Origin: DASVCS01 sp036381495
GTDB taxonomy: Bacteria; Gemmatimonadota; Gemmatimonadetes; Longimicrobiales; RSA9
Direction of reading: 5' to 3'
DNA: 64,000 nucleotides
Assembly: GCA_036381495.1 (NCBI GenBank)
Contig: DASVCS010000135.1
Location: 124,001-188,000, forward strand
Part shown: piece by piece, positions 7,724 to 15,653 of the stretch
How positions within the stretch are numbered: the first letter of the stretch is position 1
Layout of the letters: each line of letters starts with the position of its first letter
Program-made: the position numbers and the translations under genes
Notes under the pieces: generated by a model
Seen by the model: only the letters and a program-made list of their open reading frames with translations
Told to the model about the DNA's origin: nothing
Database searches by the model: none

Positions 7724-8380
7724 TCAGCGGGCGAGCCAGCGGTCGATGGCGCCGAGTGCGGCGAGGCACGCCGCGTCCTCGATGGAGCGGTCGATCTCGT
7801 TGATTCCCGCGAGGGAAGCGAAGCGGCGGGCGGCGATGGCTTCGACGGCGAGGACGACGTAGCGGCGGCCGAAGAGTTCGAGGATCTGGAGCCCCTCGAT
7901 GCCGAGGCGGACGTTCGGCGCGGCCTGCTCGGCGGCGAGGAGCGTGGCGCGGGCGGCGGCGCGGGCGCGTCCGGTTTCGGAGTCGACGTCGCGGGCCTCG
8001 CCGGAGACCGATTTTCCGTCGTGGAGGAGTCGGACGCGGCAGGAGACCGAGTTGTCGCCGCGGTCGGCTTCGAGCGACTCGAGGAGGAGGAATCGACCGG
8101 TGCGAGCGCGGGAGGGGTCGGGCGCGTGGTCGAGCGCGGCGATGTGGACGACGTCGGGCGAGAAGAGGAGGCCGTTTTGCTGGAGGACCTGGCGGACGGC
8201 GCTCCGGACGGCGTCGATGGAGGCGTCGTGCGCGGCGGTGATGTAGGCCTCGCGGATCTGGCGCAGGTCGCGGAGCCAGACGGCGGCGGCGAGGACGCCG
8301 GGAACGTTCTCGAGCTCGCGGGTGGTCTGGAGTTCGATCCGGCGGATGACGTCGGCGTCGTGGGCCGGACGCGTCGTCAC
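7724..8380 (-). CDS. Conserved protein of unknown function, paralogue of the upstream gene
   Basis: 218 residues with no recognised family. Two regions are visible. An N-terminal part (about 10-75) includes LQTTRELENVPGVLAAAVWL. A C-terminal part (about 95-215) includes SCRVRLLHDGKSVSGEA, an alanine-rich helix, LGIEGLQILELFGRRYVVLA and a final helix ending IDRWL. The same order of blocks is seen in the adjacent gene 8377-9192, so the two are tandem paralogues. They overlap by 4 bp (ATGA) and should be cotranslated. No catalytic motif, signal peptide or membrane segment is seen. Confidence 0.7.
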   Translation of the reverse strand: MTTRPAHDADVIRRIELQTTRELENVPGVLAAAVWLRDLRQIREAYITAAHDASIDAVRSAVRQVLQQNGLLFSPDVVHIAALDHAPDPSRARTGRFLLLESLEADRGDNSVSCRVRLLHDGKSVSGEARDVDSETGRARAAARATLLAAEQAAPNVRLGIEGLQILELFGRRYVVLAVEAIAARRFASLAGINEIDRSIEDAACLAALGAIDRWLAR

Positions 8381-9192
8381 GGTGCGGGCGGCTCCCAGCG
8401 GTTGATGGCCTGGAGCGAGGCGAGGATGGCGGCCTCTTCAGGCGAGCGGTCGAGGTGGGCGGCGCCGGTGAGTTCGACGGGGCGGCGGTCGTAGAAGGCG
8501 CGGGCGGCGACGAGGACGAAGTCCCTGCCGTCGACATCGACGATGGTGACGCCTTCGAGCCCGAAGCGCGTTTTCCCGCGGGCCGCGGCGAGTGCCGCGA
8601 AGACGGCATTGGCGGCGGCATCGGCGCGGCCGCGGGGGGTGTCGGGGCCGCGCGCCTCGCCGTGGAACTCGTCGGGGCCGGCGCGCAGCGCGACCCGGCA
8701 ACTTGCCCGCCGGGAGGCGTCGAGGCGCGTCTCGTAGCCGGTGAGGACGATGCGCCGCGAAGTGCCCCGGGGACCGTTCCGGTGCGCGACATGCGCGGCG
8801 CGTTTCGGCGCCGCAGTGCCGGAGGCCGTGCCGGACCGATCCGCCCGGGTGTCCACCGGCCGGCCGTGGGCCGGGGAGTGCGGCACGGCGCCGGCCGGCG
8901 TCTCTGTGCCGGTACCGGCCGGCGCCGGTGGGACCGCATCGCGGATCTGGGCCACGCTGATGTTTCGGCGGTCGACCTCGAGGCCGAGTCCCGCGCTGAG
9001 TGCCGACTCGACGTTGCGGACCACCTGCTTCGGGTGGAGCCCGGCGGCGGCGAGGACGTGGATCTGGCTGAGCGCGCCATCGGGCGCAATGCCGACATGC
9101 GCGGAAATGACGCCCGTCAGCGATGTCAGGAGCTGCTCCACGTTGGCACGCAGTGGAGCCGGAGCTGAGACGTCGTCTGAAAGGTCGTGCAT
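8377..9192 (-). CDS. Conserved protein of unknown function with two small domains and a linker
   Basis: 271 residues, first gene of a two-gene minus-strand unit. ATG at 9192 is preceded by a strong CAGGAGGATCC ribosome site. The N-terminal domain (about 10-85) contains LLTSLTGVISAHVGIAPDG and PKQVVRNVESAL. A linker rich in Pro, Ala, Gly and Arg (about 85-150) follows. The C-terminal domain (about 150-270) has SCRVALRAGPDEFHGEA and FGLEGVTIVDVDGRDFVLVA and matches block by block the C-terminal part of the downstream gene. The small alpha/beta N-terminal domain ('HVL...PKQVVR') occurs, from memory, in uncharacterised proteins of other phyla; no function is known to me. Confidence 0.72.
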   Translation of the reverse strand: MHDLSDDVSAPAPLRANVEQLLTSLTGVISAHVGIAPDGALSQIHVLAAAGLHPKQVVRNVESALSAGLGLEVDRRNISVAQIRDAVPPAPAGTGTETPAGAVPHSPAHGRPVDTRADRSGTASGTAAPKRAAHVAHRNGPRGTSRRIVLTGYETRLDASRRASCRVALRAGPDEFHGEARGPDTPRGRADAAANAVFAALAAARGKTRFGLEGVTIVDVDGRDFVLVAARAFYDRRPVELTGAAHLDRSPEEAAILASLQAINRWEPPAP

Positions 9193-9248
9193 GGATCCTC
9201 CTGAATTCCGCCGAAAGATAAGCCGGTGCCCGAGGGCGCGCCAGCGTG

Positions 9249-9278
9249 TTGCCGGGGCGCGCGGGTGGGACCTATCTT
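9249..9278 (+). promoter_or_regulatory. Probable vegetative promoter of trxB
   Basis: TTGCCG (9249-9254) and TATCTT (9273-9278) are spaced by 18 bp, 44 bp ahead of the trxB start. The same TATCTT -10 form recurs before the genes at 30582 and 56800. Confidence 0.5.
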
Positions 9279-9321
9279 GCCCCGTTGGGACGTGGGGGAT
9301 GCACTTCGAGAGGCGGGACCG

Positions 9322-10329
9322 ATGGCAAAGCGGTACGAACTGGTCATCATCGGCGGAGGTCCGGCGGCGTGGACGGCAGCGGTCTACGCGGCGCGGGCCA
9401 ACCTCGACCTTGTGGTCTTCGAGGGTGAACCGGCGGGCACCGCCCTGCCCGGCGGCCAGCTCATGACCACGACAGAAGTCGAAAACTTCCCGGGTTTTCC
9501 GGAGGGCGTGACCGGTCCCGAGCTGATGCAGCGGATGAAGGAACAGGCGCTGCGATTCGGCGCGCGCGTGGTTTCCGAGAACATCCGCGAGGTGGACTTC
9601 TCCCGTCATCCATTCGTCCTGCGGCCCAGCTACTCGGAGGCGGTCGAGGCGCTCGCCGTGATCGTGGCCACCGGCGCGCACGCGAAGTGGCTGGGTGTGC
9701 CGAACGAGGAGCGGCTGGCGCAAACGGGCGGCGGCGTTTCCGCGTGCGCCGTGTGCGATGCCGCGCTGCCGATCTACCGGGGCCAGCGCCTGGCCGTGGT
9801 CGGCGGCGGGGACACGGCGATGGAGGAAGCCCTCTACACCACCAAATTCTCGGGCGAGACGGTGATCATCCACCGTCGCGACCGGTTCCGCGCCTCGCGG
9901 ATCATGGCCGAACGGGCGCTCAACCATCCGAAGATCCGGGTCCTCTGGAACAAGAGAGTCGTCGAGGTCCTCGGCTACGACGAAATCACGGGCGTACGGC
10001 TCGAAGATACGGAGACGGGCGAGCGGAGCGACCTGGAAGTGGGCGGCCTGTTCGTGGCGATCGGTCACCGGCCGAACACCGAGTTCCTCGGCGGACAGTT
10101 GGAGTTGACGCCGAACGGCTACATCCGGACGGCGCCGTGGCGCACGGCGACGAGCGTCGAAGGCGTCTTCGCGGCGGGCGATGTCATGGACGATTACTAT
10201 CGCCAGGCGGTGACCGCGGCCGGCACGGGGTGCATGGCCGCGCTCGAGGTCGAGCGATGGCTCGCACACCGGGGCGTAGGCGAATCACCGGTGCCGGAGA
10301 TCGCGGAGGCGCCGGCATCGGACTCCTGA
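9322..10329 (+). CDS. trxB: Thioredoxin-disulfide reductase
   Basis: A 335-residue FAD enzyme that uses NADPH to reduce thioredoxin in the cytosol. It has the FAD motif GGGPAAWTAA (11-20), the redox-active pair in ACAVCDAA (Cys142 and Cys145), the NADPH motif VVGGGDTAMEEAL, and a C-terminal AAGDVMD segment. ATG at 9322 is preferred over an upstream in-frame ATG at 9226, which would add 32 residues before the FAD motif and would start upstream of the probable promoter. It is monocistronic: genes on both sides are on the minus strand. Confidence 0.95.
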   Translation: MAKRYELVIIGGGPAAWTAAVYAARANLDLVVFEGEPAGTALPGGQLMTTTEVENFPGFPEGVTGPELMQRMKEQALRFGARVVSENIREVDFSRHPFVLRPSYSEAVEALAVIVATGAHAKWLGVPNEERLAQTGGGVSACAVCDAALPIYRGQRLAVVGGGDTAMEEALYTTKFSGETVIIHRRDRFRASRIMAERALNHPKIRVLWNKRVVEVLGYDEITGVRLEDTETGERSDLEVGGLFVAIGHRPNTEFLGGQLELTPNGYIRTAPWRTATSVEGVFAAGDVMDDYYRQAVTAAGTGCMAALEVERWLAHRGVGESPVPEIAEAPASDS

Positions 10330-10362
10330 TGGTCGGGGGCGGCTGGATCCGCCCCTCGCCGA

Positions 10363-11796
10363 TCAGATCGGCAGTTCGATGCGGAAGGTGGTTCCGCGTC
10401 CGAGCCGGCTCTCTGCGCTGATCGTGCCGCCGTGGGCCTCGACGACATCGCGCGCGATGGCGAGGCCCAATCCCGCGCCGGCCTCGCGGGCGGCCCGTCC
10501 GGCCTGGTAGAATTTCTCGAAGATGTGTGGGACCTCGTCCGGCGGGATCCCGGCGCCGGTATCCGAGACCTCGAGGTGGAGCCGCCGATCGGCCGCCCGG
10601 GCGCGCAGCCGGATGCGGCCGCCCGCAGGCGTGAACTTGAACGCGTTCGTGAGCAGGTTGCCGAGAACCTGGTCGCGGAGGCGGTCGCCGTCCGCACGGA
10701 TCGTCTCGGGGAGCGCCGGGTCGGCCTCGACGGCGAAATCGATCCGCTGGCTCCTGGCGAGTGCATCGAAGGCGCGTTCGACCCCGGTGAGGAGGCCGAT
10801 CAGGTCGGTCTCCGTCTTGTGGATGCGCAGGCCGCCGGCCTCGATGCGGCTGCTGTCCAGGAGTTGCTGGACGAGTCTCGTGAGCACATCGGTCTGTTCG
10901 CGTATCGACCGCAGCGCCTCTCGCTGCTGGTCGGTGACGGTGCCGTAGACCCCATCCTCGATGAGCTCGGCGTACCCGACAATGACGCTGATCGGAGTCT
11001 TGAGGTCATGGCTCGCCATGCTCAGGAACTCGGCGCGGACGCGGTCGAGCTCGGCGAGGCGTCCGGTCATGGAGCGGTAGGAGCGGGTGAGGTCGCCGAT
11101 CTCGTCCGTGCGCGTGTAGGGCAGGTCCGGCGCGGCGACGAATTCGCCGCCCGCGACGGCCGCCATGGCGCGGCGGAGCCGGCGGAGCGGTATCGTCAGC
11201 GCGCCGGTGGTCCACAGCCCGAGCCCGAGCGCGAGCGCGACGGCAATGGCGACCGCGGCGAGCGTGGTACTCGCGGCGGCCGCACTGATGTTGCGGGCCT
11301 GCAGGAGGTCGGCGCGGCTGCGCTCGTCGATCGAGCGGGCGACGGCACCGAGCGATTCGCGCGACCGCGCGAGGGTCGGTTTGACCGCTTCGAGCAGGGC
11401 GGTGGCCTCCTGGGTGCGTCCCTGGGCGACCAACTCCTCGAGCCGGCGGGTGGCATCGGCAATGGTATCGAGTGCCGCCGCGGTGCCGGCGGTGGCGGTG
11501 TCGTAGCCGGCCGCGGCGAGGCGGGAGAGTCGGCCGCGCGCTTCGGTCAGGGATTGTCGGGCGCCTTCCCGGAGCGCCGGGTCCGGCGCCGCGACGTAGC
11601 TGCGGAGGAAGCGATCGAACTCCGTGAGGTTGACCTGGAGTTGGCCGAGTTCGAGGAACGCCTCCGCGTACCGTCCGCGCTGCTCGAAGGCGATGTCACG
11701 CAACGCATCGAGCCGGCTGACCGCATAGAGCGCGGGGAGCAGGAGGAGGAAGGCAACGCCCGTCCACGTGAGGAGCAGTCGGGTCCGCACGGTCAT
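10363..11796 (-). CDS. Sensor histidine kinase with HAMP domain
   Basis: A 477-residue inner-membrane sensor kinase. Transmembrane helices are at about 7-27 and 172-200 and enclose a helical extracytoplasmic sensor of about 140 residues resembling four-helix-bundle chemoreceptor-type sensors. HAMP follows (about 200-255), then HisKA with His263 in MASHDLKTPIS, and HATPase_c with N-box-like NLLTNAFKF, DTGAGIPP and GAGLGLAIAR. ATG at 11796 is chosen because it puts the first helix at the N-terminus. No partner regulator is adjacent on this strand; the lone receiver at 6642 is one candidate. Confidence 0.92.
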   Translation of the reverse strand: MTVRTRLLLTWTGVAFLLLLPALYAVSRLDALRDIAFEQRGRYAEAFLELGQLQVNLTEFDRFLRSYVAAPDPALREGARQSLTEARGRLSRLAAAGYDTATAGTAAALDTIADATRRLEELVAQGRTQEATALLEAVKPTLARSRESLGAVARSIDERSRADLLQARNISAAAASTTLAAVAIAVALALGLGLWTTGALTIPLRRLRRAMAAVAGGEFVAAPDLPYTRTDEIGDLTRSYRSMTGRLAELDRVRAEFLSMASHDLKTPISVIVGYAELIEDGVYGTVTDQQREALRSIREQTDVLTRLVQQLLDSSRIEAGGLRIHKTETDLIGLLTGVERAFDALARSQRIDFAVEADPALPETIRADGDRLRDQVLGNLLTNAFKFTPAGGRIRLRARAADRRLHLEVSDTGAGIPPDEVPHIFEKFYQAGRAAREAGAGLGLAIARDVVEAHGGTISAESRLGRGTTFRIELPI

Positions 11797-11858
11797 GGCC
11801 ACCAACTTCGCCGTCGGCGCACGGGATCGCAATCGGGCAGAGCGTCCGGCTTTGCGGG

Positions 11859-12548
11859 TCAGGGTCGCAGTGTCTTGCGGATTCGCTCGAGTTCGCGCTC
11901 GAGCGCCTGCACGCGCTGGGCGAGGCGGTCGCGCTCACGCTGGAGTTCGCGGATGCGGGCGGTGACGGGCGGCCCCGGGAGTTGGGGGAGTGGACCGGGC
12001 GGGGCGGCCTGTGCGCCGCGCCGGGCGCGCTCGGCCCGGGCCTCCGCGCGGCGTGCGCGCTGTGCCTCCGCCTCCGCGCGTTGCGCCTGCCGGCGCGCTC
12101 GCGTTGCTTCGCCCCGGGCTTCCGCACTCTCCTGCTCCGCCTCCTCGCGTTCCATCTCGGCTTCGGCGACGCGGGTTTCGGCGGCGCCGAGCTCGAGGGC
12201 CAACAGGTACACGGTCTCGGCGACGGGGTGTGTCCAGGAGGGCGTGCCCGGGGTGCGCAGGTAATCGGCCACGAGGTCGGAGCCGACGCCGAGGCGGCGC
12301 GAGGGGTTGCGCGGGTCGAGCTCGGCGGCGGCGAGTGCGAGGAGTGCGCGGCGCCCCTCGGGCTCGTCCGGGAAGTGGGTGTAGACCCAGACCAGGTCAT
12401 CGAAGGCCGAGCGGTAGTCCTCGCGATCGAGTGCGGCGAGGCCCCGGGCCAGGCGTTCCTCGGGGTCGGGTTGCCGGCTGCCGTAGACGAGCGCGCATCC
12501 GGTGAGCAGCACCGTGAGCAGGGCGAAGAAGACGTGCGACGCTCGCAT
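11859..12548 (-). CDS. Coiled-coil lipoprotein with TPR-like N-terminal region
   Basis: 229 residues beginning with a lipoprotein signal: hydrophobic core followed by LLTGCA, so the mature protein would start at the Cys. Residues about 25-110 are helical, with LARGLAALDREDYRSAFDDL and a PDEPEGRRALLALAAAEL stretch reminiscent of outer-membrane BamD/YbgF-type tetratricopeptide modules. Then comes a long Glu/Arg/Ala-rich coiled coil (about 130-185), a short Pro/Gly linker and a second coiled coil to the end. ATG at 12548 has a GAGGGGG ribosome site. It lies between the kinase and the PBP gene on the same strand; an envelope scaffold role is an inference. Confidence 0.75.
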   Translation of the reverse strand: MRASHVFFALLTVLLTGCALVYGSRQPDPEERLARGLAALDREDYRSAFDDLVWVYTHFPDEPEGRRALLALAAAELDPRNPSRRLGVGSDLVADYLRTPGTPSWTHPVAETVYLLALELGAAETRVAEAEMEREEAEQESAEARGEATRARRQAQRAEAEAQRARRAEARAERARRGAQAAPPGPLPQLPGPPVTARIRELQRERDRLAQRVQALERELERIRKTLRP

Positions 12549-12582
12549 GATCGAACCCCCTCGATCTCCAGGGTGGCCGCCG

Positions 12583-12632
12583 ATGGCTTGCCGCGAAGAC
12601 GGGCCCCGCCGCAGGCTGCGCATGCAAGCCAT
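12583..12632 (-). other. Inverted repeat in the leader of the coiled-coil lipoprotein gene
   Basis: ATGGCTTGC (12583-12591) and GCAAGCCAT (12624-12632) form a perfect 9-bp stem with a GC-rich 32-nt loop. It lies between the PBP1A stop and the lipoprotein start, so it would fold in the message about 35 nt ahead of the start codon. No T-run follows, so it is not a standard terminator. Confidence 0.5.
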
Positions 12633-12674
12633 AGGCCCGCGTGGCGTGCCGGTGCGTTCGCGTGCGTGCAGCAC

Positions 12675-14756
12675 TTAGAAGATCCCCTTGATGCCGCGCC
12701 AGAGGCGGTCGAAGAGTCGTTCGACGCTGCCCTCGGGGTGCAGTGGGCAGGTGTCGAGCGGCTCGGTGCCGGGCAGGAAGAAGTCGGTCCGGACCTGGTC
12801 CAGCGGACAGTTTCCCGTGGCGCGCATCCCGGTCTCCGTGTCGATCGCGACGGTGAGCAGCGTCGGTGGCGGCATCCAGGGGCGGGGGAGCGGGCGGTCG
12901 CGATAGGCGCGCTCCATGAACCGGCCCCAGACGGGTGCGGCGAGCAATCCGCCGCTCGCGCCGGCCACGATCGGCGCCGGCTGGTCGAAACCGAGCCAGA
13001 CGCCCGCCACCAGATCGGGCGTCAGTCCGATGAACCAGGTGTCTTTGGCGCCGTTCGTCGTACCGGTCTTGCCGGCTGCGGGCAGGTGGAACCCGACGCC
13101 GCGCACGGCGGTGCCGGTGCCGTAGTCGACGGCATCGCGGAGCATGCTGAGCGTCAGGAAGGCGACGCCCTCGTTCAGGACGCGCTCGTGCGCCGCCGGC
13201 GCTTGCCACAGGACGTGTCCCTGGTCGTCCTCGACACGCGTGATGATGTGCGGCTGCACGCGGAATCCGCCGTTGCCGAAGGTCGCGTACGCGGCGACGA
13301 GTTCCGCCGGGACGACCTCGGCCGCGCCGAGGAAGATCGAAGGGTATTCCGGGATCGGCGTGGTCAGACCCAGCGTATGGGCGAGTGACACGACGTTCTC
13401 GACGCCGGCCCAGCGCCCGACGCGGACCGCGGCATGGTTCGATGATCGGGCGAGCGCCTCGCGGACGGAGAGCGTCTCGACCGAGTCCGGGAGGTGGTCG
13501 CCGGGCCGCCAGGCGACCGGCGCCGTCGGATCATCCACCGCGAGAGGTGTCGTCTCGATCCGCGCGGTCAGCGGCAGGCCTCGCTCGATCGCGGCGGCGT
13601 AGACGATCGGCTTGAACGCCGAGCCGGGCTGCCGGCGCGCCTGGAGCGCGCGGTTGAACTGGGAGAGCGAGAAGTCGCGGCCGCCGACGAGCGCGCGGAT
13701 GGCGCCCGTTTGCGGGTCGAGCGCGATGAACATCCCCTGGAGGTAGGGAACCGCGGCGCTGTCCACCGGCGGCTGGTCCGCCGTGGGGCGCGGGTGTCGG
13801 TAGGGGCCGTACTCGCCGGCCTCGATCCGCTCGATCTGCGCGACCAGCTCCTCGCGCGCGGCGCGCTGGAGCGCCGGGTCGATCCCGGTGTAGACGCGGA
13901 GCCCGCGGACATCGGCATCGGGGCCGAAGCGCTCGCGCAGGTCGGCGCGCACCGCGGCGACCACGTAGGGAGCCGGTCCGGCGGCCTCGATCGGCGGTGC
14001 AAGCCGGAGCGGCCGGGCCTTGGCGCGCTCGGCGACCTCGGATGAGATCACGCCCTCGCGGGCCATGACGTTCAGGACGACGTTGCGGCGCCGGATCGCG
14101 CGCAAGGGATGCTTGCGCGGGTTGTACCCCTCCGGGCTCTGGACCAGTCCGATGAGCAGCGCGGCTTCCGCCGGCGTGACGGCCGCGACGGACTTGCCGA
14201 AGTATCCGCGGGACGCCGCCTCGATGCCGTAGAAGCCGTCACCGAGGTAGATCTGGTTGAGGTAGAGCTCGAGCGTGCCCTCCTTGCCGAACTCCCTCTC
14301 GACGTCATCGGCCAGTCGGATCTCGCAGATCTTCCGGCCGATCTTCTTCGCCCGCGGAAGCTGTTTGGGGAAGACGTTCCGCGCGAGCTGCATCGGGATC
14401 GTGCTGAAGCCCTCCTTGAACGAGAGGGACAGCAGGTCGCGCCACACGGCGCGGACGACGCCGCGCGGGTCCACGCCATCGTGCTCCCAGAAGCGGCGAT
14501 CCTCGACGGCCACCACACCGTCGCGGACGAGGGCCGGGATGTCGGCGAAATCGACGAGCGTCCGGCGCTGCGGCGCGAGCTCGGCGAGGAGCGATCCGTC
14601 CAGCGCGTAGACATGGCTGGCTTCGGGCGGCCGGTAGGCGCGCAGCGCGGCGATCGATGGACAATCCTGGCTCCCGGCAAAGGCGAGAGGGATGCCGACC
14701 GCCGCGGCGATGAGCGCCCCGGCGACGAGCCACCGTCTGCTCCTCTTTTGCGCCAT
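12675..14756 (-). CDS. Penicillin-binding protein 1A family (bifunctional transglycosylase/transpeptidase)
   Basis: A 693-residue class A PBP that polymerises and cross-links peptidoglycan in the periplasm. An N-terminal basic stretch and one membrane anchor (about 8-28) precede the GT51 domain, with EDRRFWEHDGVD as the catalytic glutamate motif. The transpeptidase domain contains SAFK (SxxK, in QPGSAFKPIVYAAA), SSN and KTGTTNGAKDTW. A short C-terminal extension includes CPLDQVRTDFFLPGTEPLDTC-like cysteines. ATG at 14756 is chosen because it gives the short cytoplasmic tail and has AGGGGGG upstream; it starts 8 bp after the SDR stop, so the two genes are probably cotranscribed. Confidence 0.93.
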   Translation of the reverse strand: MAQKRSRRWLVAGALIAAAVGIPLAFAGSQDCPSIAALRAYRPPEASHVYALDGSLLAELAPQRRTLVDFADIPALVRDGVVAVEDRRFWEHDGVDPRGVVRAVWRDLLSLSFKEGFSTIPMQLARNVFPKQLPRAKKIGRKICEIRLADDVEREFGKEGTLELYLNQIYLGDGFYGIEAASRGYFGKSVAAVTPAEAALLIGLVQSPEGYNPRKHPLRAIRRRNVVLNVMAREGVISSEVAERAKARPLRLAPPIEAAGPAPYVVAAVRADLRERFGPDADVRGLRVYTGIDPALQRAAREELVAQIERIEAGEYGPYRHPRPTADQPPVDSAAVPYLQGMFIALDPQTGAIRALVGGRDFSLSQFNRALQARRQPGSAFKPIVYAAAIERGLPLTARIETTPLAVDDPTAPVAWRPGDHLPDSVETLSVREALARSSNHAAVRVGRWAGVENVVSLAHTLGLTTPIPEYPSIFLGAAEVVPAELVAAYATFGNGGFRVQPHIITRVEDDQGHVLWQAPAAHERVLNEGVAFLTLSMLRDAVDYGTGTAVRGVGFHLPAAGKTGTTNGAKDTWFIGLTPDLVAGVWLGFDQPAPIVAGASGGLLAAPVWGRFMERAYRDRPLPRPWMPPPTLLTVAIDTETGMRATGNCPLDQVRTDFFLPGTEPLDTCPLHPEGSVERLFDRLWRGIKGIF

Positions 14757-14763
14757 GCCCCCC

Positions 14764-15495
14764 CTACAGCAGCAGCCGTCCGCCGTCCACGACGACGACC
14801 TCGCCGGTGACGAAGTCACTCTCGACCAGATAGAGGAGCGCGCGGGCCACCTCTTCCGGCGTGCCGATCCGCTTCAGCACCGTGCTCTCCCGGCTGCGGC
14901 GAATCTGCTCCTCCGTATAGTCTGCGGGCGGGAGCACGGTTCCAGGCGCGATGCAGTTGACGCGGATGTCGGGCCCCAGCGCCCGCGCCAGGACGCGCGT
15001 GAGCTGGACCAGCCCCGCCTTCGAGACACTGTGATGCGCATACGACGGCCACGGCTGGAACGCCGAGAGGTCCGCGATGTTGATGATCACGCCGCCGCCA
15101 TCTCGCCGCAACAGCGGCGTGGCCGCCTGCGACAGCAGGAACGGCCCCTTGAGATTGACGGCCAGGACGCGATCCCAGTCCGCCTCTTCAATGGCGAGGA
15201 ACGGCGCCGACTCGAAGACGGAAGCGCTGTTCACCAGCACATCCAGCCGGCCGAACGCATCGGCCGTGCGGCGGACGAGCGCGGTCGCCTCCGCGCGGAG
15301 GGAGACATCGGCGTGGACCGCGATCGCTCGCCGGCCGAGCGCGGTGATCTCGGCCACGGTCTCTTCCGCCTCCGCGGCTGCGGTGAAGTAGTTCACGACG
15401 ACGTCCGCGCCCGCGCGCGCGAGCGCCAGTGCGAGCGCGCGGCCGACCCGGCGCGCGCCTCCGGTGACGAGAGCGACTCTTCCGTTCAGGTCCAT
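14764..15495 (-). CDS. SDR family oxidoreductase, pteridine-reductase-like
   Basis: 243 residues with a classical Rossmann fold. The cofactor motif is TGGARRVG (11-18), where the two arginines favour NADPH and resemble FolM/PTR1 pteridine reductases. Asp142 in INIADL sits where PTR1 has its catalytic Asp. The catalytic Tyr of the YxxxK motif is replaced: Lys159 is present but the residue four before it is His155 (SYAHHSVSK); Tyr152 is three residues earlier. Reduction of a pterin or enoyl-type substrate is possible but unproven. It is 7 bp upstream of the PBP1A gene. Confidence 0.82.
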   Translation of the reverse strand: MDLNGRVALVTGGARRVGRALALALARAGADVVVNYFTAAAEAEETVAEITALGRRAIAVHADVSLRAEATALVRRTADAFGRLDVLVNSASVFESAPFLAIEEADWDRVLAVNLKGPFLLSQAATPLLRRDGGGVIINIADLSAFQPWPSYAHHSVSKAGLVQLTRVLARALGPDIRVNCIAPGTVLPPADYTEEQIRRSRESTVLKRIGTPEEVARALLYLVESDFVTGEVVVVDGGRLLL

Positions 15496-15512
15496 GGCCG
15501 TCCGTGGGCAAG

Positions 15513-15558
15513 GTTCAGGCTCACGCTCAGGCTCGGGTCGGGGCTCGGGCGGGCTGGA
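15513..15558 (+). repeat. Degenerate GCTCRG-type hexamer stretch
   Basis: Between the divergent SDR genes lies a run of related hexamers (GTTCAG, GCTCAC, GCTCAG, GCTCGG, GTCGGG, GCTCGG). They drift by one or two bases per unit, as in an expanded and decayed simple repeat. It sits next to the start of the minus-strand SDR gene and so could overlap its promoter. Confidence 0.6.
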
Positions 15559-15653
15559 ACAGTGTTCTCAGCCTCGGCCCCGGCCTTCGCTAGCGGGACC
15601 GTACGCGAGTGGTTAAACTGACCGCCGCAGCACGTTCCGAGCAAGGAGGATTC

